Below are positions 1 to 5,764 of a stretch of 5,764 bases of DNA, piece after piece. This DNA comes from CAYYAU01 sp964469765 [NCBI: uncultured Clostridia bacterium]. GTDB lineage: Bacteria; UBA6262; WVXT01; CAYYAU01. The stretch lies in contig CAYYAU010000080.1 in assembly GCA_964469765.1 (NCBI GenBank), positions 1 to 5,764 on the forward strand. The letters are read 5' to 3'. Under the pieces are notes generated by a model. That model made no database searches and had not been told where the DNA came from. It saw only the letters and a program-made list of their open reading frames with translations. The translations under genes and the position numbers were made by a program. The stretch's first letter is position 1, and each line of letters begins with the position of its first letter.

Positions 1-1
1 T

Positions 2-217
2 GAAGACCATAATCTGGAGCACATCAGTTTTGAAGGAGAAATCCCAGAAGGTCTATATGGAGCAGGTAAGGTTATAATTTGGGATAAGGGCACATACACA
101 TTAATAAAGAAAGAAAAGAATGAGCTTGTTTTTGACCTTAATGGAAAGAAACTAAAAGGAAGATACGCCTTAATTCATATGAAAAATAAAAACTGGCTTT
201 TGTTTAAGCTCAAATAA
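2..217 (+). CDS. LigD-type DNA 3'-phosphoesterase domain protein, C-terminal part (5' end outside window)
   Basis: The window opens inside a reading frame that gives 71 residues before a TAA stop. Its opening EDHNLEH, then FEGEIPEGLYGAG, VIIWDKGTY, LNGKKLKGRYALI and the closing WLLFK match the second half of the phosphoesterase (PE) domain of bacterial and archaeal LigD proteins. In that family the domain trims 3'-phosphate or 3'-ribonucleotide ends during DNA end repair (established knowledge). The His of the EDH motif, a metal/phosphate ligand in characterised LigD PE domains, is present. The Tyr normally four residues later is His here. The N-terminal half, with the other His/Asp/Arg ligands, lies outside the window. 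The protein stops right after the PE domain, so no ligase domain follows. It is therefore either a stand-alone PE protein or the tail of a longer one. A terminator hairpin follows. Family confidence is high; the exact substrate is unknown. Confidence 0.85.
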   Translation, partial: EDHNLEHISFEGEIPEGLYGAGKVIIWDKGTYTLIKKEKNELVFDLNGKKLKGRYALIHMKNKNWLLFKLK

Positions 218-254
218 CCCTTGTTGTTGTTTCTTCTTTCATTTAAGAACAGTG

Positions 255-294
255 GCGTTCAATGCCGAGGTTTAGGCAGAAGAACGCTTTTTTT
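255..294 (+). terminator. Rho-independent terminator after the LigD-type phosphoesterase gene
   Basis: GCGTTC (255-260) pairs with GAACGC (282-287). An inner TGCC (263-266) pairs with GGCA (275-278) across an 8-base loop, with small AA/GAA internal loops between the two stems. Seven T residues follow directly (288-294), then more AT-rich sequence. This is a classical intrinsic terminator, 38 bases after the stop of the phosphoesterase gene. It separates that gene from the amidotransferase downstream. Confidence 0.85.
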
Positions 295-336
295 ATTTTA
301 TATAAGAAAGGAAATAGCGCTATTGGATAAAGTAGG

Positions 337-1044
337 ATGATAATTGTTATTAAACACAGTATTACTGAAGGACCGGGTTTAATTGAAGAGTTTTTAAAAA
401 TAAAAGGATTAAAATTTAATGTTATTGAACTTGAAAAAGGAGAGCATCTACCTAAATCTTTAATGGGGATTGATATGGTGGTTTCTATGGGTGGAGATAT
501 GAGTGTATATGAAGAGAAGAAATATCCATTTTTGAAACAAGAGGACACATTTTTAAAAAAGACAATTGAAAAACAAATACCTTTCTTGGGAATCTGTTTA
601 GGTGCACAACTCCTAGCGAAAGCGTCGGGGGCGAAAATAAAAAAAGCTCCTTTTAAAGAATTCGGATAGTATAAGGTACAGTTAACACCAGCAGGGGTAG
701 AGGATGCATTATTTAAAGGATTAGATAAAGAGCTGGAGGTATTCCAATGGCACGAGGATGAATTTGAACTATTTGAAGGAAGTGTACTTCTGGTTGAATC
801 TTCTCCATGTAGGAATCAAGCATTTAAGATGGGAAGGAATATGTATGGCTTACAGTTTCATATAGAATGTAGTCCTGAAATGATAAGGGGATGGATAAAA
901 GATAGTTTAAATAGTAAAGAGAAAGTTGAAAGAAAAGTTGCAAAAGCTGTATTAAAGCGCTCTCTTTCAAAAAAGAATAAATTCTTTATGCAAAGCAGAA
1001 AAGTATTAATAAATTTGTTTAATATTATAGAAGATGAAACATAA
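337..1044 (+). pseudogene. Class I glutamine amidotransferase (GuaA-like, stand-alone) interrupted by an in-frame TAG
   Basis: One frame runs 236 codons to TAA, broken only by TAG at 667-669 (codon 111). The start ATG at 337 is followed by IIVIKHSITEGPGLIEEFL, typical of the N-terminus of this family. A frame stop three codons upstream rules out a longer protein. The nucleophile motif GICLGAQ has Cys at codon 87. After the TAG, the same frame gives YKVQLTPAG, VFQWHEDEF and LQFHIECSPE, with His at codon 175 and Glu at 177. The catalytic triad is thus complete but split by the stop. The stop sits in the family's E-[IL]-G-W-x-x-V stretch, so it most likely replaces Trp (TGG to TAG, one base). 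Stand-alone members hydrolyse glutamine or related amides; the substrate here is unknown. No frameshift or further decay is visible, so this is a very recent pseudogene, a sequencing error or a recoded gene. As read normally, only an inactive 110-residue fragment is made. Confidence 0.8.
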
Positions 1045-1055
1045 TTAATCTTAAA

Positions 1056-1066
1056 AAAGGAGGTGA
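1056..1066 (+). promoter_or_regulatory. Perfect Shine-Dalgarno sequence without an evident gene
   Basis: AAAGGAGGTGA matches the complement of the bacterial 16S rRNA 3' end over 11 bases, stronger than any ribosome binding site before the real genes here. Downstream there is only TTG ATT TTC TTG TAA (1075-1089), a four-codon frame 8 bases after the match. It may be the remnant of a lost gene, a leader-peptide start or part of an RNA structure. A pyrimidine tract at 1184-1193 is fully complementary to 1054-1063. The match itself is seen directly; its function is unknown. Confidence 0.4.
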
Positions 1067-1074
1067 AAAAAAAT

Positions 1075-1103
1075 TTGATTTTCTTGTAACTTTTTGTTAG
1101 AAT
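1075..1103 (+). promoter_or_regulatory. Candidate sigma-70-type promoter upstream of carA
   Basis: TTGATT (1075-1080) and TAGAAT (1098-1103) are separated by the ideal 17 bases. They match the TTGACA and TATAAT consensus at 4 of 6 and 5 of 6 positions. Transcription would start near 1110, leaving a leader of about 155 bases before carA. AT-rich sequence yields such matches by chance, and the candidate overlaps the end of the unusual Shine-Dalgarno region, so confidence is modest. Other TATAAT hexamers at 1202-1207 and 1226-1231 lack a convincing -35 box. Confidence 0.35.
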
Positions 1104-1266
1104 TGCTGTATATTGCAAAGAAGGAGACACAACTGAATTTAACAAAAAAGGTAAACTACACCCGTCTTAATATGAATATAAACCCTCCTTTTTCTTTTTT
1201 ATATAATCTAAAAAAAGGTTTATCTTATAATATTTCCACAAGATAGCAAGATGAAGTGGTATTTAT

Positions 1267-2400
1267 ATGACGAATAAAATAAAAACAAAAGCATTAATTG
1301 TCTTGGAAGATGGGACAATGTTTGAAGGAGTGTCGTTTGGTGCAACTGGCGAAAGATATGGAGAGGTGGTTTTTAACACCAGTATGATGGGGTATCAGGA
1401 GATTCTTACTGACCCATCTTATAAGGGACAGATTGTTACAATGACATATCCTCTTATTGGTAACTATGGAATAAATTCAGAGGATATTGAAGCAAGAAAA
1501 CCATTTGTAGAGGGTTTTATTGTTAAGGAATCCAGTATTTTTGCCAGTAACTGGCGTTGTGAGAAAAGTTTAGATCAGTATCTTAAGGAATACAATATAG
1601 TAGGCGTAGAGGGAATAGATACTCGCAGACTTACCCGGCATATAAGATTGAAGGGAGCAATGAAAGCAGCTATCTCCACAGAAAACTTTGATAAGAAAAA
1701 ACTTATTGAAAAAGTAAAAGCATCCCCAGGTATTGTTGGCAGGGATTTAGTAAAGGAAGTAACATGTGAGCAAGGTTATGTTTGGTCTAAAGTAAAAGGG
1801 AAAAATAAACAGTTAAAGGTTGTGGTGCTTGATTATGGAGTTAAGTTTAATATCCTCAGAGAGCTTATCAATAACGGTTGTTATGTGAGTGTTGTTTCTG
1901 GAAATGCTACGGCAGAAGAGATTCTTTCTAAAAAACCAGATGGGGTTTTGCTTTCTAATGGTCCTGGTGACCCTGAAGGTGTACCTTATGCAGTTAAAAC
2001 AGCTGAAAAATTAATTGGGGAAATACCGATATTTGGGATATGTTTAGGACATCAGATACTTGCATTGGCATTAGGTGGAAAGACCTATAAGCTTAAGTTT
2101 GGTCATCATGGTGCAAATCATCCTGTAAAGGATTTAAAAACAGGTAAAATTGCCATAACAGTTCAGAATCATGGCTTTTGTGTAGATGTTGAAGAGAAAA
2201 AAGAGGGAAAATATTGTATGGTTGGAAATAATGATGTTGAAATTACTCATATAAATCTGAATGATGGAACATGTGAAGGATTAAGGCATAAAAGGCTTCC
2301 TATTTTTTCGGTTCAGTTTCATCCTGAGGCATCACCAGGTCCTCATGATGCGCAGTATCTGTTTAGAGAGTTTGTAAAGATGATGGTGGCTAAAAGATGA
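1267..2400 (+). CDS. carA: Carbamoyl-phosphate synthase small (glutamine-hydrolysing) subunit
   Basis: The 377-residue product has the usual length of CarA, the cytoplasmic subunit that hydrolyses glutamine and passes ammonia to CarB for carbamoyl phosphate (pyrimidine and arginine pathways). The N-terminal CPSase small-chain domain covers about residues 8-140, with LVLEDGTMFEG-like opening, NTSMMGYQEILTDPSYKGQ, IGNYGIN and EGIDTRRLTRHIR. The class I amidotransferase domain covers about 187-375, with SNGPGDPEG and GICLGHQ. Nucleophile Cys259, His352 and Glu354 (VQFHPEASPGPHD) form an intact triad; the E. coli equivalents are Cys269, His353 and Glu355. ATG 1267 puts the first strand at the family's normal position, although the ribosome binding site is weak (AGATGAAGTGG region). 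carB1 follows after 68 bases, indicating a shared transcript. The preceding 222-base gap may hold its promoter and leader. Nothing is missing or odd in the protein. Confidence 0.97.
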   Translation: MTNKIKTKALIVLEDGTMFEGVSFGATGERYGEVVFNTSMMGYQEILTDPSYKGQIVTMTYPLIGNYGINSEDIEARKPFVEGFIVKESSIFASNWRCEKSLDQYLKEYNIVGVEGIDTRRLTRHIRLKGAMKAAISTENFDKKKLIEKVKASPGIVGRDLVKEVTCEQGYVWSKVKGKNKQLKVVVLDYGVKFNILRELINNGCYVSVVSGNATAEEILSKKPDGVLLSNGPGDPEGVPYAVKTAEKLIGEIPIFGICLGHQILALALGGKTYKLKFGHHGANHPVKDLKTGKIAITVQNHGFCVDVEEKKEGKYCMVGNNDVEITHINLNDGTCEGLRHKRLPIFSVQFHPEASPGPHDAQYLFREFVKMMVAKR

Positions 2401-2468
2401 TAAGGCTATTGAGATTTTCTCCATAACATTATTTGCTTATTAACTGATTAATATGTGAAAGGGAAGAA

Positions 2469-4145
2469 ATGCCAAAAAGAAAAGATATTAATAAAATTTT
2501 AATTATCGGCTCCGGACCAATTGTAATTGGTCAAGCATGTGAGTTTGACTATTCAGGTACTCAGGCTTGTAAAGTATTAAAGAAAGAGGGGTTTAAGATA
2601 GTGCTGGTAAACAGTAACCCTGCTACAATTATGACTGACCCTATGATGGCTGATAAGACCTATATTGAACCCATTACTCCTGATGTAGTAGAAACAGTAA
2701 TTGAAAAGGAAAGGCCAGACGCTATTCTACCAACATTAGGAGGGCAGACTGCATTAAATGTGACAGTTGCTGTTGGAGAAAGAGGTATTTTTAATAAATA
2801 CAATGTTAAAGTAATAGGGGCTAATATTGATGCAATTAAAAAAGCAGAGGATAGACAACTTTTTAAGCACGCAATGGAAAAAATAGGTTTAGATTTACCT
2901 CAAAGTGCTAAAGCATATAGCTTAAATGAGGCTTTTGAGGTTGTTGACAGCATTGGGTTCCCAGTGATTGTTAGACCAAGCTTTACATTAGGTGGAACAG
3001 GTGGGGGTATAGCTTATAATAAAGAAGAGTTTAGAGATATTGTCCAAAGAGGCCTTGAGTCCAGTATGATAAATGAAGTCTTGATTGAAGAATCTGTTAT
3101 TGGATGGAAGGAGTTTGAACTGGAAGTAATGAGAGATTCCAACGACAATGTTGTTATTATATGTTCAATAGAGAACTTTGACCCTATGGGGGTACATACT
3201 GGAGATAGTGTAACAGTGGCTCCTGCTCAGACCTTAACGGATAAAGAGTATCAAAGAATGAGAGATGCTGCAATTGCGTGTATTAGAGAGATAGGTGTTG
3301 AAACAGGAGGCTCAAATATTCAGTTTGCTGTAAATCCTGATGATGGAAGAATGGTTATTATTGAAATGAATCCAAGGGTATCAAGAAGTTCAGCATTGGC
3401 CTCTAAAGCAACGGGTTTTCCTATTGCAAAGATTGCAGCAAAACTTGCGGTTGGATACACATTAGATGAGATCCCAAATGATATTACTAAAGAAACACCT
3501 GCTTGTTTTGAACCAACTATTGATTACTGTGTAGTAAAGATACCTAGATTTACATTTGAAAAGTTTCCTGAGGCTGACCCTTCACTAACAAGTTCAATGA
3601 AGTCGGTTGGAGAGGTAATGGCTATTGGCAGGACATTTAAGGAAGCTTTACAGAAAGGGCTGCGTTCATTAGAGATAGGGATGTTTGGACTGGAAGATTT
3701 AAAGAATGAAGTTTCAGATGAAAGACTTGAAGAACAGTTAAGAACGGCTAATGCTGAAAGATTATTTTACATAAAGTATGCTTTGAAGAAATCAATGGAC
3801 ATTGATAAGATATATGAATTAACGAAGATTGATAAGTGGTTTTTGTATAACATTAAAGAGATTGTGGAGTTGGAAAAGGAAATATCAGAAACTAAAAACC
3901 AGAGGGCTTTATCTTCAACACTTTTATTAAAGGCAAAACAGTATGGTTTTAGTGATAAACAAATTGCTGATTTGATAGGTTCTGACGAATTTTCTGTAAG
4001 GAAATACAGAAAAGAACACGGTATAGATGTTACATTTAAATTGGTTGATACTTGTGGGGCAGAGTTTGAGGCATATACACCTTATTATTATTCAACATAC
4101 GAAGAAGAAAATGAAAGTAAAATGGAAGAGAAAAAAATTGAATAA
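2469..4145 (+). CDS. carB: Carbamoyl-phosphate synthase large subunit, N-terminal half (split CarB1)
   Basis: This 558-residue protein is the first half of CarB, which is normally about 1,070 residues. It contains the carboxyphosphate-forming ATP-grasp unit (about 1-400), which phosphorylates bicarbonate, and the oligomerization domain (about 403-550). Visible motifs are [51 protein letters not shown] and [18 protein letters not shown]. Arg129, Arg169, His243, Glu299 and Asn301 fall at the same numbers as the E. coli active-site residues, so the domain should be functional. The protein ends at the natural domain junction, after [13 protein letters not shown], with a short charged tail. The second ATP-grasp unit (carbamate to carbamoyl phosphate) and the MGS-like allosteric domain are absent, and guaA follows instead. 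Split carB1/carB2 genes are known in Aquifex (CarB1 about the same length) and methanogens, so a natural split is favoured over a broken gene. The partner half is not in this window. GGGA with extended purines lies just upstream of ATG 2469. Confidence 0.93.
   Translation: MPKRKDINKILIIGSGPIVIGQACEFDYSGTQACKVLKKEGFKIVLVNSNPATIMTDPMMADKTYIEPITPDVVETVIEKERPDAILPTLGGQTALNVTVAVGERGIFNKYNVKVIGANIDAIKKAEDRQLFKHAMEKIGLDLPQSAKAYSLNEAFEVVDSIGFPVIVRPSFTLGGTGGGIAYNKEEFRDIVQRGLESSMINEVLIEESVIGWKEFELEVMRDSNDNVVIICSIENFDPMGVHTGDSVTVAPAQTLTDKEYQRMRDAAIACIREIGVETGGSNIQFAVNPDDGRMVIIEMNPRVSRSSALASKATGFPIAKIAAKLAVGYTLDEIPNDITKETPACFEPTIDYCVVKIPRFTFEKFPEADPSLTSSMKSVGEVMAIGRTFKEALQKGLRSLEIGMFGLEDLKNEVSDERLEEQLRTANAERLFYIKYALKKSMDIDKIYELTKIDKWFLYNIKEIVELEKEISETKNQRALSSTLLLKAKQYGFSDKQIADLIGSDEFSVRKYRKEHGIDVTFKLVDTCGAEFEAYTPYYYSTYEEENESKMEEKKIE
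4124..4140 (+). promoter_or_regulatory. Ribosome binding site deciding the TTG start of guaA
   Basis: GGAAGAG (4124-4130) is followed by seven A residues and TTG at 4138-4140. This is the best-placed Shine-Dalgarno-like sequence for guaA and lies inside the last codons of carB1. The alternative in-frame ATG at 4111 has only GAAGAAGAAA directly before it, a poorer match with no spacing. The arrangement suggests translational coupling of guaA to carB1. Confidence 0.55.
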
Positions 4146-5700
4146 ATCTCTAAATTTAAAGAATAAAGAATGGGTAGCTATTTTAGATTTTGGTTCTCAA
4201 TATACCCATTTAATTGCCCGTAGAGTAAGAGAGTGCGGTGTTTATTCAGAGATTATTCCTTATAATGTCTCCCGCTCAAATTTATTATTATCCCCTCCTA
4301 TGGCTATTATCCTTTCTGGTGGTCCTGCAAGCATTACTTCAGATGTATCTCCGAGATGTGATAAGGGTATTTTTAGTCTAAACATCCCAATACTTGGTAT
4401 ATGTTATGGAGCTCAGGTTATGGCAAGAAAGTTGGGTGGAAAAGTTGTGAAATCAAAATCAAGAGAGTATGGAAAAACTATCCTTAAGGTTAAATCAAAA
4501 AAAGGTTTATTTAAAGGGTTATCACCATCGGAAGTCGTGTGGATGAGTCATGGGGATAGGGTTACTAAATTACCAGCAGGGTTTCGTGTAATTGGGTCAA
4601 CAAAAAATTCACCTATTGCGGCAATGGAAAACAGGAAAAGAAAACTTTATGGTGTTCAGTTTCACCCAGAAGTAATACATACACCAAAAGGAAAAAAGAT
4701 TCTTAGAAATTTTCTTTTTGATATTGCTGGTTGTAAAATCAGATGGAGTATGCATTCATTTATTGAACAGACTATTAAGAAGTTAAAAGAAAGAATTGGA
4801 AAAGAAAAGATTTTATGTGCAGTTAGTGGGGGGGGTGATTCATCTGTTTTAGCAGTTTTGCTTCATAAATGTATAGGGAAAAATCTAATTGCTATTTTTA
4901 TTGATAATGGACTGTTAAGAAACAGTGAAAAGGAACTTGTTATAAAAAGATTTAGACAGCACTATGGTATTAACCTAAAGTGTATAGATGCAAAAAGGAT
5001 ATTTTTAAATGGATTAGAGAACATTGTAGACCCTGAGATAAAAAGAAAAGTGATAGGTAGACTTTTTATAAAGGTTTTTGAAAAAGAGGCAAAGAAACTT
5101 GGAAGGATTAGATTTTTAGCTCAAGGCACATTATATCCAGATGTAATTGAGTCAAGGTCCTCCATTGGAGCTCCTTCTGCCACTATAAAGACCCATCATA
5201 ATGTTGGAGGATTGCCTAAAAGGCTAAGGTTTGATTTGATAGAACCTTTTAAGGAGTTATTCAAGGATGAAGTAAGACGTGTGGGAAAGGAACTGGGTTT
5301 ACCTGACGATATAGTTTACAGACACCCTTTTCCAGGGCCTGGTCTTGCAGTAAGAATAATAGGAAAGGTTACAGAGCAAAGGCTTAATATTTTGCGTCAA
5401 GCTGAAGATATTCTAATTACAGAAATAAGAAATGCAAATTTGTATAAAAAATTGTGGCAGTCATTTTGTGTGCTTCTACCTATAAAGACAGTGGGCGTGA
5501 TGGGAGATCAGAGAACATATGAGAATGTTGTTGCTATAAGAGCAGTAACAAGTGAGGATGCTATGACTGCTCATTGGGCAAAGATTCCCTATGAGTTGCT
5601 TGAAAAAATATCTAATCGGATAATAAACGAAGTCAAAGGAATAAACAGGGTGGTTTATGATATTTCTTCAAAACCACCAAGCACCATTGAATGGGAATAA
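4138..5700 (+). CDS. guaA: GMP synthase (glutamine-hydrolysing)
   Basis: GuaA aminates XMP to GMP with ATP and glutamine, the last step of GMP synthesis in the cytoplasm. From the TTG at 4138 the protein has 520 residues, close to E. coli GuaA (525). The amidotransferase domain (about 12-200) opens [21 protein letters not shown]. It has nucleophile Cys89 (GICYGAQ) and His176/Glu178 (GVQFHPEV). The ATP-pyrophosphatase domain (about 205-390) has the P-loop SGGGDSS at 230-236, [19 protein letters not shown] and [11 protein letters not shown]. The dimerization domain has [14 protein letters not shown] near 396-409, VTSEDAMTA and the family's closing KPPSTIEWE. The P-loop is unusual: most GuaA proteins have SGGVDSS, with Val where Gly233 stands. 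The start overlaps the carB1 stop by 8 bases, so guaA is probably coupled to carAB1 in one transcript. An ATG at 4111 would add nine basic-rich residues. No terminator follows within the 64 bases visible. Confidence 0.96.
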   Translation: MNKSLNLKNKEWVAILDFGSQYTHLIARRVRECGVYSEIIPYNVSRSNLLLSPPMAIILSGGPASITSDVSPRCDKGIFSLNIPILGICYGAQVMARKLGGKVVKSKSREYGKTILKVKSKKGLFKGLSPSEVVWMSHGDRVTKLPAGFRVIGSTKNSPIAAMENRKRKLYGVQFHPEVIHTPKGKKILRNFLFDIAGCKIRWSMHSFIEQTIKKLKERIGKEKILCAVSGGGDSSVLAVLLHKCIGKNLIAIFIDNGLLRNSEKELVIKRFRQHYGINLKCIDAKRIFLNGLENIVDPEIKRKVIGRLFIKVFEKEAKKLGRIRFLAQGTLYPDVIESRSSIGAPSATIKTHHNVGGLPKRLRFDLIEPFKELFKDEVRRVGKELGLPDDIVYRHPFPGPGLAVRIIGKVTEQRLNILRQAEDILITEIRNANLYKKLWQSFCVLLPIKTVGVMGDQRTYENVVAIRAVTSEDAMTAHWAKIPYELLEKISNRIINEVKGINRVVYDISSKPPSTIEWE

Positions 5701-5735
5701 TTTTTCAGAATTAACTGCTAAATGAGATTGTGTGA

Positions 5736-5755
5736 TATAATAGATTTCTAAATCT
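5736..5755 (+). promoter_or_regulatory. Possible -10 element with an adjacent inverted repeat
   Basis: A perfect TATAAT (5736-5741) is immediately followed by AGATTT-CT-AAATCT (5742-5755), a 6-base inverted repeat with a 2-base centre. The repeat would lie on the transcription start of a gene beyond the window, where an operator could sit. The only -35-like hexamer (TTAACT, 5711-5716) has a 19-base spacer, longer than ideal. In AT-rich DNA this may be chance. Confidence 0.25.
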
Positions 5756-5764
5756 GAGATTGAA

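Noticed and set aside
243-548. Minus-strand open frame of 101 codons
   Set aside because: It is antisense to the terminator and the start of the amidotransferase gene. Its product is low-complexity Ser/Ile/Phe-rich sequence with no recognisable motif.
858-1145. Minus-strand open frame of 95 codons
   Set aside because: It is antisense to the conserved C-terminus of the amidotransferase and runs into the AT-rich gap. The translation is Phe/Leu/Ser-rich and unrecognised.
1202-1231. TATAAT hexamers at 1202-1207 and 1226-1231 as a carA promoter
   Set aside because: Neither has a plausible -35 hexamer at 16-18 bases. The sequence is AT-rich enough to give such hexamers by chance.
1133-1246. CTG-started 37-codon frame after GAAGGAG, possibly a leader peptide or small gene
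   Set aside because: There is no ATG, GTG or TTG at proper spacing, the frame crosses the CCTCC/T-run tract, and the peptide resembles nothing I recognise. It may be a remnant, so it is not annotated.
4027-4110. Upstream extension of the guaA frame into carB1
   Set aside because: It lies inside conserved carB1 coding sequence in another frame, and the GuaA family has no such N-terminal extension.
4080-4200. CarB-GuaA fusion protein
   Set aside because: The two genes are in different frames and carB1 has its own TAA at 4143-4145, so no fused protein is encoded.
1-5764. CRISPR array, insertion sequence, tRNA or phage-defence genes
   Set aside because: Reading both strands showed no repeat-spacer pattern, no transposase motif, no tRNA-like cloverleaf and no defence-related domain. 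Apart from the gaps, the window is filled by the genes listed.

Overview
The window is AT-rich bacterial DNA with every recognisable gene on the + strand. It carries housekeeping nucleotide-synthesis genes next to a stand-alone type LigD phosphoesterase fragment. I cannot name the organism. The large subunit of carbamoyl-phosphate synthase (CPSase) is present only as its N-terminal half. Split CarB of this kind is known from Aquifex and several methanogens, so a thermophilic or deep-branching bacterium (often known only from metagenomes) is possible, but that is inference. No mobile element, CRISPR array, tRNA or rRNA was seen.

Layout: (1) 2-217 is the C-terminal end of a LigD-type 3'-phosphoesterase domain protein, followed by a hairpin-plus-T-run terminator at 255-294. 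(2) 337-1044 is a class I glutamine amidotransferase of the GuaA-like stand-alone type. It is interrupted by one in-frame TAG at 667-669, with its catalytic Cys before the stop and its His/Glu after it. (3) 1045-1266 is a 222-base gap with a candidate promoter, a perfect Shine-Dalgarno sequence that serves no evident gene, and a pyrimidine tract able to pair with it. (4) 1267-2400 is carA, 2469-4145 is a split carB (CarB1, 558 aa) and 4138-5700 is guaA. These three lie in one tight run, and the last two overlap by 8 bases. (5) 5701-5764 is a short tail with a -10-like hexamer and a small inverted repeat.

How the genes work together: CarA releases ammonia from glutamine and channels it to CarB, which makes carbamoyl phosphate for pyrimidines and arginine. 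GuaA uses glutamine ammonia to turn XMP into GMP. The run therefore couples pyrimidine/arginine and purine synthesis. CarB1 holds only the carboxyphosphate-forming ATP-grasp half and the oligomerization domain. A partner CarB2 (second ATP-grasp half and MGS-like allosteric domain) must be encoded elsewhere for a complete enzyme. The main points for a second look are the CarB split immediately followed by guaA, the single TAG in an otherwise intact amidotransferase, the unusual leader before carA, and the SGGGDS variant of the GuaA P-loop.
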